Positions 33,947-45,939 of a stretch of DNA of 64,000 bases are shown here, in pieces. The stretch spans positions 9,738,914 to 9,802,913 of the forward strand of contig NC_089321.1 of NCBI RefSeq assembly GCF_036669915.1. The letters run 5' to 3'. Under the pieces are notes generated by a model. That model saw only the letters and a program-made list of their open reading frames with translations. It was not told where the DNA came from and did not search any database. The DNA is from Pocillopora verrucosa. Taxonomy: Eukaryota; Cnidaria; Anthozoa; Scleractinia; Pocilloporidae. Position 1 is the stretch's first letter. Each line of letters opens with the position of its first letter. The translations under genes and the position numbers were made by a program.

Positions 33947-34095
33947 ACAACCGATGCCAGGTGGTTAGCTCGCCGAATTCCGGATCGAGAGATGTGGGAT
34001 CGAGCCCACGTCAGCTCATTGTGTTGGCTGCTCAGACAAGACTCTCACAGTGCCTCGCCCAACCCAGGAGTTTGCGATGAACCAGCATATCATCC
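33947..34095 (+). mobile_element. tRNA-like SINE head
   Basis: ggtggttagctcgcc resembles a tRNA box A region, and GGATCGAGCCC at 33997-34007 resembles box B (one mismatch to GGTTCRANNCC). A body follows containing ttggctgctcagacaag. It is unrelated in sequence to the SINE at 14170-14455. Confidence 0.6.
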
Positions 34096-35160
34096 AGGAA
34101 AAGTAACAATACTCTATGTGCCACAGAGACCAGAACTCCAGTTGTGTAAGCAACCGGAATTATGTCCAAAAGGCTTTCGGTGAAACTTTTTTTTTCCCAA
34201 ACAAGTCTGTATATTCCTCAAATAAGTGCGCCTGTTCTGCAGGCTACATTAAACGTAACTCAGTCCGTGAGGCGCTTTGCTTTAGAAAAATGATTGTAAA
34301 GAATCTCTCTTTCATAAGGTCTTATTTAAATAGTAAGAACAGATCTGATGCGTTTTTTCAAATATTTGAAAAACTCAGTGGTAACAAAACGATCTTAAAC
34401 CAGACAAATAAAGACTTGGCTGTCTTGGCCTGCATGTTTTACATGTTCAGTTTGTCGCAAACGAGGTATTGTCACGTGTGCGTGACGTAAAAATGATTGT
34501 TGAATTAGGGAAAAGAAAAAGATTATTCAAGTTCAAGGGGATTTAGGTGTTACTGAACAAACAAACAACGTGGCGTGAAATATTGGACATATTGTGATAG
34601 ATTTTAAGAAAGACAGGTCTGAAGTACTTGAACTCAATATATCAATTTGTTGATAAAATGGATCTTGGCTAGTACGTGTTCTTTCATTCAAATTTTGCGA
34701 TATCCAAGTGGCCTGATAAGACAAAGGGAAAAGGTTAAATCGAGAGAAATTCTTCGATTTAAAGGAAATCAGTCGCCAACAAGTTTCAACTAACCTCTCT
34801 CGTGGCCTTGGAGAGTGTTTTACTGGATCGAAAAATTAAAACCGTGGCAATTTCAAGCTGTCTTCTCGAGAAACAGACATGAAGTCTGGTTATTTCTATC
34901 TAAGCTCATATAATTGAAAATTTATTTACAGCTGAAACAATATACTAATGTCAAAAATGATTACCATTTATTTATAGTTATAATTTTTTCCAGTGAATAA
35001 TTTAACATTTTGAGCCTCCAGTCGAAAGACCGGAGAGTTTTATTCTTTATTTTTCGATTCTTCAAAGTAAAAATTTCCGTAGTCTTCTAGCAAGGATAGG
35101 AAGGTTTGAGTCCACGAGTAACAATTGATCGTGTAGTCTGATCGTCTGAGTGAAAGAACT

Positions 35161-35553
35161 ACAGCGGTCATACGTCTGCGCATGTGCAAACGTGTTAGTG
35201 GCTTGGTGTCTGGCTAGGTGGCGCGCTCTCAGGCCGCCAGAGTCAAATTGTTTTGTGAAAGTTGTAAACAACCACACGAGCGATTAGGTCGCGATGTTTG
35301 AAAAGCTCAAAACGAAGCGTTAAATCAGCCAGAAATCCTTAATTAAATAAGCTTTCTGTACAAAAAAGACTCGAGTTTCCCTTTTCCCTACTTTTGCTAC
35401 CTTTTACAGATTTCCAAAATTTTGTTTTTGTTTTTGTTTTTTGCACATTTTGCATGACAGCGGTTGCTTCTTAAGTTTCCGCGGAGATTTTGCGCGGGAA
35501 ATCGGCGCACGCCCGGCAAACCCCCTTACACGTGCCCAACGTTTGACCGCTAT
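35161..35553. mobile_element. MITE with CAGYGGTCAAACGT inverted ends, about 393 bp
   Basis: Left end ACAGCGGTCATACGTCTGCG followed by catgtg. The right end reversed is agcatAGCGGTCAAACGTTG followed by ggcacgtg. The interior near the right end (gcgcgggaaatcggcgc) is the reverse of the cgccaatttcc block of the copy at 30631-30914. Confidence 0.8.
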
Positions 35554-38500
35554 GCTACTATTGTCCTAAGAAGGACTCAACTCTTAAAAACGACTTGCGC
35601 GAAGTTGTCAAAACATCCGTTAAAGATCATTACCGACAGAAGTTCTTCTCAGGACTTCTTTCACACGGACGATCAAATTCCCCGATCAAATGACTGATAT
35701 TCTGTTTGAAGATCCTACTCGAATTGGCTGCGGATGAGAAAGTATTTGTTCATGAAAACAGTTTCCGATGCAACGCAAATAAAATTAGTTTGGGCGTGTT
35801 GCATGTTGACTTTGAAGAAAAAAACTGCAGCCATAAAAATAATGAAATAAAAAGAATTGTACGAGCCCAGTTTAGAGGAAATAGCGTGTGATTGCATTTA
35901 AATCAAAATTTTTCTTATATCATGGAGTGGAAGTCAATTATTACAACGCCCATAGTTTGCGGTCGACGAAACGTCACGATCCTAATTGGAGGTCATTACA
36001 TCTTGAAACAAACACTGACTTCTTGAAATTTTGGGCACCTCTCACGAAATGGTTTGGCTCTGTATTGTTAAGTGTCAAGTCACTTAAATACTCGCACCCG
36101 ATACCAACAGCAGCAATATAGTTTAACTTTTTACAAATTTTATCTAAAACGTTTAATATTTTCATGGTGAAAAAAACTCTGAAGAAATGTTACAATCGAA
36201 TTGCAAATGAAAACGACAGAGAAGAGAGTGGGGCAAATTCTTAGCATTCTTTATTTTTTGAAAAAAATTAGATTTAATGCTGAGAAAGCCAAGCCCAATT
36301 CTTTAGCTATATCCTTTTTTTTTAAAGAAATTTAAATTTTGGAGGAAAATTATCCAGTATTTCGTGGTTTGATTTTGAATTATGGTCCTGCGGTGTTATT
36401 CATGATCTACCGAAAACCGTGATTTGACTAAAAATTTGTACGTACAAACTTAAAATATGGAGACTATTTATTACTTGAGGGTATTTGGTACGAGATGGGG
36501 CGAGATAAGTACAATTCCTGAAAGGTGTCCAAAGAAATACCACATACTTTACACAAAAACTGTTATCTCTTTTAAGGCCAGATAGAATCTCTTTACGGTT
36601 TTAAAAGCTATTGTTTGGAGCGGAACACCTTACCACTGTACAAGACGGTGAACCATTCAAAAGTTACGCAATTCTCGTGGGATTTAATAGACAGCAGAAA
36701 GATAAATAAAGGTTGTTGTCATTTTAGGAATTATTTGAGTACCGCTTCGAATTTCAAGAACTCGGTAACAATCTATAATATTTTTCTTTTAGCTCGATAT
36801 GCTGAAAATATTACTCTAATCATTCTTGAAAAAAATTGTTTGATTCATGCACCACCAACTCTGGTAAACCTTGGGAGAGTTAACATTAAAATAAAATTTA
36901 ATTACTTCCAACAATTACACTGTGTAACACTGAAATGACGACGAGCTTACTATTTTAGAATTTTTCTATCAGAGGGGCGAACGGTGGCCAAAATTAACCG
37001 AATATTATTCATGTCCGTCAGTTTTCTCCTTCTGCTCAGATACAGGTGTTAGAACTCATCGGCAATAAAGCTCTTCGGTCAACAAGAACTGAAAAAAAAC
37101 CCTTGCTTGACAATTCGTAACTTAGCAATTCGTAACCTAATCCCTAGAAAGCAATTATTTTTTTAAATCCTCGTAAGTTCGAAAGTCTGCAGGCGCCTGA
37201 ATTCTCCAGTATATTGTACGTAGAGGAAATACAGAGAAATTAACATCCAATCGACGAATATAAGAAAAAAAACACTGAGACGCATATTAATTAGGTATTT
37301 ATCTGGTTTCGTTCACGTTTTTTTTTTTTTTTTTCTGGCGTGATTGTGGTTCTATTAGCAATCACGTAGCATAACATCTATCTTTTTAAATTCTGTGCGA
37401 TGAATAAAATCTTTTAAGTTCTTCATTAAACAGATCAGTATATCGGTTTAAGTGAGTTCTACCGATCCAATATCCATCCTTAAATTCTACCGATGACTTT
37501 TTTTAGCCAAATTAGAACGTTAGATGCACACGCGAGCACGACGTTAGAGAAAAAGGATAGGAATTCAAATTATTAAGATGTTTATTAAATTGTGATGTGT
37601 AGAAGGTTAGTAATACCATTCGCATTTGCTTTGCATTTTCGCGCCAGTTAATTTCGGTTAGTTTCCAAGGACAAGATTGCGAAATGTTACTAATTTTTTA
37701 ATAGCTATAGAAACACAAATCGCTGCATCTCTTATAAAATTCAGTCGAAAGTGTGAAAATAAATAAATGCATTGGCAAGAAAGGTTGTAAATTTGCTTAG
37801 AATTTCTGGGTTAATTACAAGTGAAGCAGAAATGTTAACCAAACAACATTTAAAAAAATACTAAAAGCATGACAAAAGCTGGACGCTGCTAATGAACTCA
37901 CCGGATGTAAACACTAGCTATGTGTTTGAAGATTTCAACTTTCGACTTCGATCTTCAAAATTCGGTTTCTGACTTTGTATAACGTGTGAAGGAAATACTT
38001 CCTACGTTTGACTCCACATCTGTCAGGGATAGTAACAATGTATTTGGTCAGAAAGATTGTTATCCTTTGAAACTAAAAAACTATTTATGTAAATGTCCTT
38101 TGGAAGAGTCAAATAAGTCTTCGACGAGGCACAATTTCTTGTAAAGAACAAAACTGGAGTCAGATGATTACACAACTGAAGAAGAATGCATATTAACTCG
38201 TTTTTGATCACATAGTGCAAGTTAAAAGCTTGTTCAACATGCCTATTCCATTCAACCAATTCGCTGCAAGAAACAACCTGATAATTTCACCTACCTGGGA
38301 ATCTTTAAAAGATAATCCATCGTGCTAACATGTCGAAAAAAACTTTCCTACGCGTACTTCAAAGCATTTGAAACACTACATGTCAAATCTAAGACGATTT
38401 CCCGCAGTGATATCAGCTGAAAGTTTTTAACGTGTCGTTATTTTGTGGTTTATACTGATCTGCCAACGGTTCAAAAACATGTTGACATCCAGCTCATTTG

Positions 38501-41500
38501 AATTGCAAAATCACGTAACGTTTTTCGGTCAACCTTCGCGATTTAGAACAAAGCGCTAACGCTGAACACCAATAAGATTGCGCTAAGAGACAGGCATTTT
38601 CTCGTCTGAAGCTCTAGAATGCGGAAAGTTGCAAACCCCTTGGAAAATTCGTTTGAGTTCAAAAGCAGACCGCTGGGAGCTGAAAAAAAAATTCGAGTGG
38701 AATAAATCATATTTAAGGGGTTAATTAATTCAGAGGGTAAACACGATGCTACTGTTTGTACAAAAATATTTTTCGTGGAAACGCAATATCCTGTGAGTGA
38801 CTTCAGCTTATTTTTGTCCGCACCACGTAATATTTTACCGTCTCAGAGTTGAAAAACCACCTGTTAGATTCTATTTATAAATGATTTATCATCATGAAAT
38901 CATTAGATTGCAGATGAAGTAGATTGCAAAGTGATATTGCAAAAGGTAAACATTTAAGAATTAAATAAAGCAGTTCAAAGTCATTTTCCAGTGAGATTAA
39001 TTCAAATACTGGCCTGGAGCGATATTTGTAAACCGAAAAAAAAACCGATTACTTTTTAAAAAATGCGGCTCGAACACAAGTTACCAAGCGACCGGCAGAA
39101 ACCAGGAAAGCAAGTAGCTGAGTGATGTTATGATATATTTTGAATATTTTGCTATACAGTAGTACTTGGGTATATTTGAGTAAAAAAGCTAATTTTCAAA
39201 AAGTCTCAGCAAAAGACAATGAAATATCAGCTTAAAGCTCGAGGTCAAGGAAACAAGTAAATCCTGATTTCTGTTCTGTAAATTGAGTCACGCCATCCAA
39301 TTTTAATAGCTTCCGAATATGAAAAGTAGTATATAACATAGACACGCGGCAATATGTACGAAAAATATTTTGTCACAGAGAGTCTCCGTTGTTAAGAAGA
39401 ATGTCTTGTCCTAAAAGTTATCGAGATATCACAATGATGTTATTCTTGAAGATAACGACCCCGTGACTTTGTATCAAATGGGTTTCAAATATGGTGCTCT
39501 AAAGGGCTTTTCTCTTTTGCCTAATCTACGATAACTTTGGTAAAGTAGGAGATTTATCACGAAGAACCGAATTCGATCGCAACTTTTACTCATGTAGTCT
39601 CTTAGGCGATTTGCAATCTGTGAACGTTTTAACCAAACCATCGGTAGACATTGTTAATGCAAGACTATTCAATTGAAAATTAACAATAAAATCAATTCTT
39701 GAAAATAACACAAAGCAAAACAAAACAACAAAAACAACAAAACAAAAAGGAAACATGCCGCTTTGAGCATTTTGCATTTGAAATTAAAAAACTCCACGAT
39801 TTTGGGACAAGTAAAGAAGAGTTTATTGTTATTGATTTCAGTTCTACGAGTGAGGTAAAGGTAATCTAAATTTTGCAAAGTTAAACCAGATCAAAAGGGC
39901 ACTATCATAAAGATCTTAATTTAGCGATCTTGTGAATGCATCGTGTCAGTAGGGAATACATTTCCTGAAATATTTTACCTTACTACTCCACAGAATCACA
40001 TGTCAAACTTTCGTAGCCATGTTCAACCAATATTCTTTCTGACAAAGCACGATGGAAAAATTTTCTGAATCGTTTCAGACATTATGATAAGAAGTTTTAT
40101 ACCAGAGAATACAGAATTGTTAAAACAGTCCCTCAAAGCGTTTAATACAACCAATTTTCACCTTGTTAGTCAGAGTTTTACAGCGAGGAATTATATTTCT
40201 TGTGGAGTATTACTGCAAGACCTTAGATTGAGGAAATAGTTTGCCCAAAAAATATTTAGCCCTCGCATATAGACAAAAGTAAAAAAAAAGTTAGCTTGGC
40301 GAAGCGAAAAATGCATAAATATTGATTGAAGAATGAAGGGAACGAAGCACACAGCGTAAAACTGAGCCGTGCTTTAAGAACACGTCACAAAAACACCTCT
40401 GACCTTGAATAGGCTATTGCGGAGACAAAAGGTCACAGATGTACAATTCTCGTAAGAACTGATTCCCTAGTTAGATATAAAATGTTTTATCTCCTGCAAT
40501 CGGGACTGTATGAAAAAACAGCAGATCTGTTGCCTCTCTTTTATATCTCTTTTATCAAAGCATTTCTTGTACATCTGCTATTATTTGAGAGATTTTCCAC
40601 TGCATCACGGCGTTTTGTAAAATTAGTTTGTCATTAAGAAAGACAGAGATCAACAAACAGAAGATTCTTCACAAATGAAAAACATATTTAAGAAGAAAAT
40701 GAGGTTCCAACTTAACATTTCTGAATTTCAAGAAAAATTTGTCCTGTGATTTCAGGTTAAATGGAAATAGAAACGAAACTCGTCGAAAGAGAAAGACGAT
40801 GAAGATTCTAGTAAAGCCTCTGTCAAAACATGGAAAGAAAGAAATCTCAGAAATCTACTTGGTGTCCTGCCCTTTAGCTGATCAGGCCTCTAATGGGACA
40901 GTTTGATCGCGAAAATTCAGCGCTAAACGATGCAATAGAACTGTTGAGTTACTAAACACTTCAATAGGCGGTACCAAAGCTTAACTTTCCTCCCTTAAAT
41001 TAGCTACAGAACGTGATGGAGGTTGAAAAACAAATTCATACCTTCGAATGAGACGAGGCGTTTCGCTATGTCTTCGGCAGCTCCATCGCTGGCCAGTTTC
41101 AGCGGTTCGTAAATGCTTCAAACCATAGAAAGCTTGGAAAGTCCTCGATAGATTGAAATCTCCCGTGTGGTTTAAGAAATGACAAGAAGAACAGCGCAGA
41201 CGATACGCAACAATGTCACTGCCCCGGATTTAAAAGGTTCTGTAATTCAGTTGAAATACGAGAGTGCAGCTATGTCTTCGATTACACTACGGTCACCAAC
41301 AGAGAAAGTTGTCACATCGAGCATGAAAAACAAAACTGTCACGTCAACAACTGAATTGTTTTCTTTCCGTATCTTCGACCCCGATGTTTCAACGATCCCT
41401 AAATAAGCTATGAGGAAATTTATCCGAAGGACTAACCGAATTCTTGTCTACATAAAGACTGCCAATATTTGCTCTACTTCTTCACTGTTCTCGTCATCCA

Positions 41501-42059
41501 GGCTTTCATGTTTCTTGCATGGATCAATACTTCCTAGGACTCCTCATAAAAATAATTTTAAGCTCCTTGAAAAAGACAAATTTTTCTGTGACTAGTATCA
41601 AATTTCGCTTCAAAAGCGCACGCAAAAGTTGGAAAAATACTCTAGTTTACTGAGAAAACAACAGAGAGGAAGGTGGAAAATTTCACGTCAGGGAACCGAC
41701 GCGAAAGCTTCATAATGTTATTGAACAATTTATACGGAGCATATCTTGCACCGCTGCAGTTGCCATCTAAAAGACTGTAAGCCGCCAAGCAGGGTTCGGT
41801 GTCAAAAAAAAAAAAACTATTAGCTTTCTTTAGACATTTAAACCTTTCAATGGGACAAAATAATATACCACCTGAAGGGAGAAGAATTTAAACCGTTAGG
41901 AAACCGTTAGACAAAGAATTTATGAGCAGCTATGGAAAAAAGGCCACTGAAGTTCACCTTCTCTGCAGTTTTCGTACAACGAGAATTAACACAGAGAACA
42001 GGGATAAAAATTGCTAGTCAGTGATGCTAAAAAGAGGCAGTCTATTTCATAGATAATTT

Positions 42060-42205
42060 GGTCAAAGCGAAACGTCAGCTCTACAAACTCTTAACGGTGG
42101 TCAAATTACATTATCAACTCAGGTGATAAAACCAAATTATCTTGTTTACTTCCACACCGACGCAGCACCACATTTTCTTTAGAAACTTACCCCTTTAATC
42201 CATTT
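42060..42205 (+). repeat. Fragment of the GACGAAGGGCTAACG repeat
   Basis: Contains cgaaacgtcagct at the left and ccgacgcagcaccacattt then ctttagaaacttaccccttt at the right. The right block is almost identical to 49146-49195, but the central core is lost. It ends about 240 bp from the stop codon of the gene at 42443. Confidence 0.65.
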
Positions 42206-42442
42206 CATAACTTTGCATGACTTAATTGTATATATAAAACTTCAAATATAATGTTTACGAAAAAAAATAAAAGTTATAAAAAAATCTCACTTGATATGAG
42301 AAAAAATTGAAAATGCAGGCTGACTTAAAATTCTAAATTTCGAAATTATAACTGAACTACAACGTTAAGCACCATAACTATTTGAAAGCTTTCATTTTCA
42401 TGGCTGATGTAAAATGGAAATCCATCTGAATTATCGCGCTTG

Positions 42443-45400
42443 TCAATCAAGAAGCTTATGCCAGCGTGCTATTGGTTTGTTGTTAATCCTCATCTCATTC
42501 CAGTGGTCAAATTCGCCCCCGGTGGATGATGGGCCGAGAAAAATCTTTCCGAGTAAATCGTCCTCAGTCCTCTTTAGAGTCTGGCTTTTCACGGACAACA
42601 TAAAGCTTGTTTGATGAAGGATACCAGCAGGGATGTGAAATGTAAGGGTTTCGTTAAACACAGGACTTCTGTTTTCTTCCTTAACGACCGTTTTTTTCTG
42701 CTTTAGGATTCTTCCTTCGTGAATGAGGGAGACCTCGACGTATGAAGCTAAAAAAAAAAAAGAAAGGTTTAAGCCAATTAATGTAATTTAAACCAGATAC
42801 TGAGAAACCTCTTTGGTTGTAATTTTATTTCTCATTAGAACTAGAGTTTAACTCTTTTCAGGATTTGGTTGTAATAACTTCAAGCAAAACGCAAATGTCT
42901 ATAACAATCAAGATAAAAAAAAATGAAACCAGTATGTGGATTAGCGAGAGCTTGGAATTTTAAGTTTTGTTTCTAAAAGAGAAGAACTAGATGTTAAGTA
43001 ACGGGCTGCTTTTGAACCAATATATTGCTACCTGAAAATGATACTTAAAGAACAACATCCAAAAATTGGAATATGTATGCGTAAGGTTTCAATCTGGTCT
43101 TGTGCACCCCATCACTCTCACAGCGACAAGGCCACCACCCTCCATTCTGATATCGATTGGCTCACACCTCATAATTTGTCCTGTAAACAGTTTTATTAAG
43201 TGAACATTCGTTACTCCCTCACTTCGAAAACAACACATCCAAAGGTTTTTCGGATGTGTTGGCTTTTGGATGTGTTTTTCGGATGTGTTCATGGCCGGCG
43301 ATAAAGAGGACGAGGGGAGTGAGGTGGGGAGACTGCTACTTCTACCCGTAGGCAGTAGCAGAGAATACAGATCATTCCTGAACTGGACCTCAACGAACGG
43401 GACGTGCTAGAAAACGTTGAACCCCTGCAGTAATTCACTAACCATACGACCGACATCAAGTATCATCGAAACAAAATCACGAGATTATTAATATATAATT
43501 GCGGTTTAAAAACTTGGACAGAAATCTCATCAGAGTCACTTACCTGGATCTCCTTTGTCTTCATTTACAGGGAGGTTTCTCGCCCTTATTACAACTATCG
43601 TCAATCTTTCAGTAAGCCTTAGATACCCCAGGGATATCATCAGTTCCCCAAGAACACCCGATGCCTGCAATTCAGAGGAATATAGTTATAATAAGATGAA
43701 GAATAGATTATGATGCAAACGAGCCCTTGCGAGCGATGGGAATAACATCACAACGTTGTCCCATAAATGTTCACCAAAAGTGAGTGGGACCATGCTCACT
43801 AAAAAACGTTAGTAGACAAAGGCACGCCACAACTCTACTCCAAAGTAAGGGTTTGGAAAAACACAGCGGTCAAATGTCAAGCGTATGTAAGGAGATCAAT
43901 CTGGTCGGCCTCGCGCCAATTTCCCGCGCAAATGGTGGTTGCGGGTGTTCTGGAAACGGCTGCTTACCCCACGCTCACTTCTCTCGTTTCTACCAACCGA
44001 GAGCCTGGGCACAAGTGACAAAATCAGCAAATTTTACCTTTGGAACTGCATGAATGTCACGCAATAACGTTATCTCCCTTGAGAGGCTGAGCCCGCGGGC
44101 CTCGAGGTCAGCCAGATGTACTGTCTGTTCGCCAATAGGCTCATGCTGGGAAAATCGATCGAAACAACATAACGTCATCTTCAAACTTTGAGCGTGAAGT
44201 TTCTCGAACGTGACTCGAAATTCAAACGTCTCTTTGAGGAAGTCGAGACTCTTGTCCCTTTTGACCGCTTTGGTCTGGAACGAGCGATGGTTCAGCGGCA
44301 GGATCTTCAGCGTAACGTAATAATTGGCGTCAAGAGTGGAAGGAAGCTCTTGCAGGTCGACTGTGTGGACGGTGGCCATGAGAGTGGACCTGGGCGTGAA
44401 TAGGACCGGAAGTAAAGCAAATGTTATGTGTCTTACGTGCGCTGGCTTTTATTTCATACCCAAGTCTTCTCCGTCTTCAAAACGGAGAGGAGATCTGGGT
44501 AAAAGATGCTCATTAGCACTTATTTTTTGTAGCTGATATCTCCCTCCTGACCAAGAACCTAGAACAAGGCTATCCTGAAAACTGTAAGCTCTTGTTTAGA
44601 CGTGAGCTGTGATGTCATGCCAGCAAGGAAAACTGAACCGAGAGGTGATCCTCAGATCAGCGTTCCCTGGGTCTGAGTTTCAATATTCTTATCATTGAAC
44701 TGTGAATCACCCACCTAAGAAGAAATTACATCCTACATACAATAAAAGTCTACTTAAAAGTACTTGAAACTCTGCGTCACTCTGTTACCTCATAGAATCA
44801 TACTGAAGCGACAGTTTGATCTTTCCAGCAATTTTCTCCGGCGGAATTTTCATTGATCCTGAATCGACCAGCTTCTCTTCGCTCTGAAAATAATCTTTAC
44901 ACTTATGGACCTACATTATTTAATAATAATGATAATGATAATGTTATGACAATACTAATTAAAAGAGCACTCAACTTGTTAAGGCAGCTTTCAAAGGAGC
45001 TCTCAAAAAGTTTAACACAAACAGTGATATCACTTTTGACAGTATACGACTCATTCTTAATTTGGGGCAATAGAAAGTCCGCTGTACATGGGGAGCGGGT
45101 GGTGTGATGGGTAGGGAGTCTTTTGTCGCCTTCTACTCGAGATGATTCAAGCAATCTGACGCCCGTGCGACGTCGAACAATGATTTCAGCAGTCATCGCT
45201 TCGCAATTCCAGTCTAAATACGGGGTGAAATTTTGAGGAGTTTGTCGCCCATGCGAGTCTGAGAACCAAAGAGAGCTCATCACGCAATCAGCTCACAGTA
45301 TACTTTTAGGAAGAAGGCACTGGGTGACGGAACCAGGCAAAACTCAGTGAGCTTTTCGTACCTTGATACTTTTTATATGACAGAAAAACCTCCTCTATCT

Positions 45401-45936
45401 CGCGTGTGTTCTCAAGAGCTCACAACAAGTCGCTGACCACTGACGGTAGGCCATCATTTAACAAAAAGATTCCATTTTAACGTGGGTCTGATCGGTATTA
45501 TATCACAGATGACGTCAAAATGTTAGAGTAAAGACCCATGGCAACATGAAATTATTTTGTTTTAAGTTATAAAAATGCAAAATCTTGGTAATGATGACGT
45601 CAGCTATGTGTCGGTCCTCCGAAAGATCTTAAGTAAGGACCAATCAAAACGCGTGTGCAATTTAGCTTATCATATAATGAATAATACGATATGAAGAAAT
45701 GTTACCCTTCTGAGTTCATCGTATGTTCTGGGCTGTATTGGAATGCACTTAGTATCTGCCACGCCGAAAGGGTGCCATGCTGCCGTATGATACAGGAAAG
45801 AGTTCCTTCGGTCATCATCAGGGATCCTCCCCGAAGCCTTTCTCAGTGCGAACCTTATCGTTAAGGCAATGTAAAGGCAAATTAACAACGACAGAACAAC
45901 GCTGACCACTATCACCACAGCTAAATCCAAGGCCAT
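42443..45936 (-). CDS. Synaptotagmin-like protein 3, TM plus C2A-C2B, about 367 aa
   Basis: Five exons with matching phases: 45706-45936, 44789-44883, 44038-44389, 43544-43664 and 42443-42747 (1,104 nt). The N-terminus is almost directly a membrane helix (about residues 5-27, LAVVIVVSVVLSLLICLYIA) with no luminal domain. C2A (about 100-220) runs from GKIKLSLQYDSM to LSREITLLRDIHAVP. C2B (about 230-360) begins GELMISLGYL and RLTIVVIRARNLPVNED and ends DHWNEMRINNKPIARWHKL. The last part carries the WHxL motif of synaptotagmin C2B. In C2A the calcium loop 3 is CFDRFSQHE instead of DFDRFSKHD. In C2B loop 3 reads SVKSQTLKRTEDD, with the aspartates gone. Calcium-independent action is therefore likely. 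Location would be vesicle or plasma membrane with both C2 domains cytosolic. Confidence 0.88.
43230..43290 (+). repeat. Short tandem of ttttcggatgtgtt
   Basis: Three near-identical copies of a 14-20 bp word (tttttcggatgtgtt) in an intron of the gene at 42443-45936. Confidence 0.7.
43861..43990. mobile_element. Truncated copy of the CAGYGGTCAAACGT MITE
   Basis: Left end acacagcggtcaaatgtc, followed by the interior aaggagatcaatct and cgcgccaatttcccgcgc shared with 30631-30914. No right inverted end is found before exon 3 of the host gene (44038-44389). Confidence 0.65.
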
Positions 45937-45939
45937 GTG

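Larger units (their letters stand above)
34100..42440. other. Gene-poor 8-kb stretch
   Basis: Apart from the MITE at 35161-35553 and repeat fragments near 42060-42205, I find no exon with family features. Open frames of 60-125 codons at 34116, 36615 and 41179 (plus strand) lack recognisable domains. The sequence is AT-rich. Untranslated first exons of the minus-strand gene at 31205-33563 could lie here but cannot be shown. Confidence 0.45.

Noticed and set aside
33947..34020. Possible intact tRNA gene.
   Set aside because: Box A and box B are recognisable but an acceptor stem and complete cloverleaf are not, so it was called a SINE head.
34116..34490. Plus-strand 124-codon frame after the tRNA-like SINE.
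   Set aside because: Cys/Ser-rich mixture with no domain; it begins in repeat sequence.
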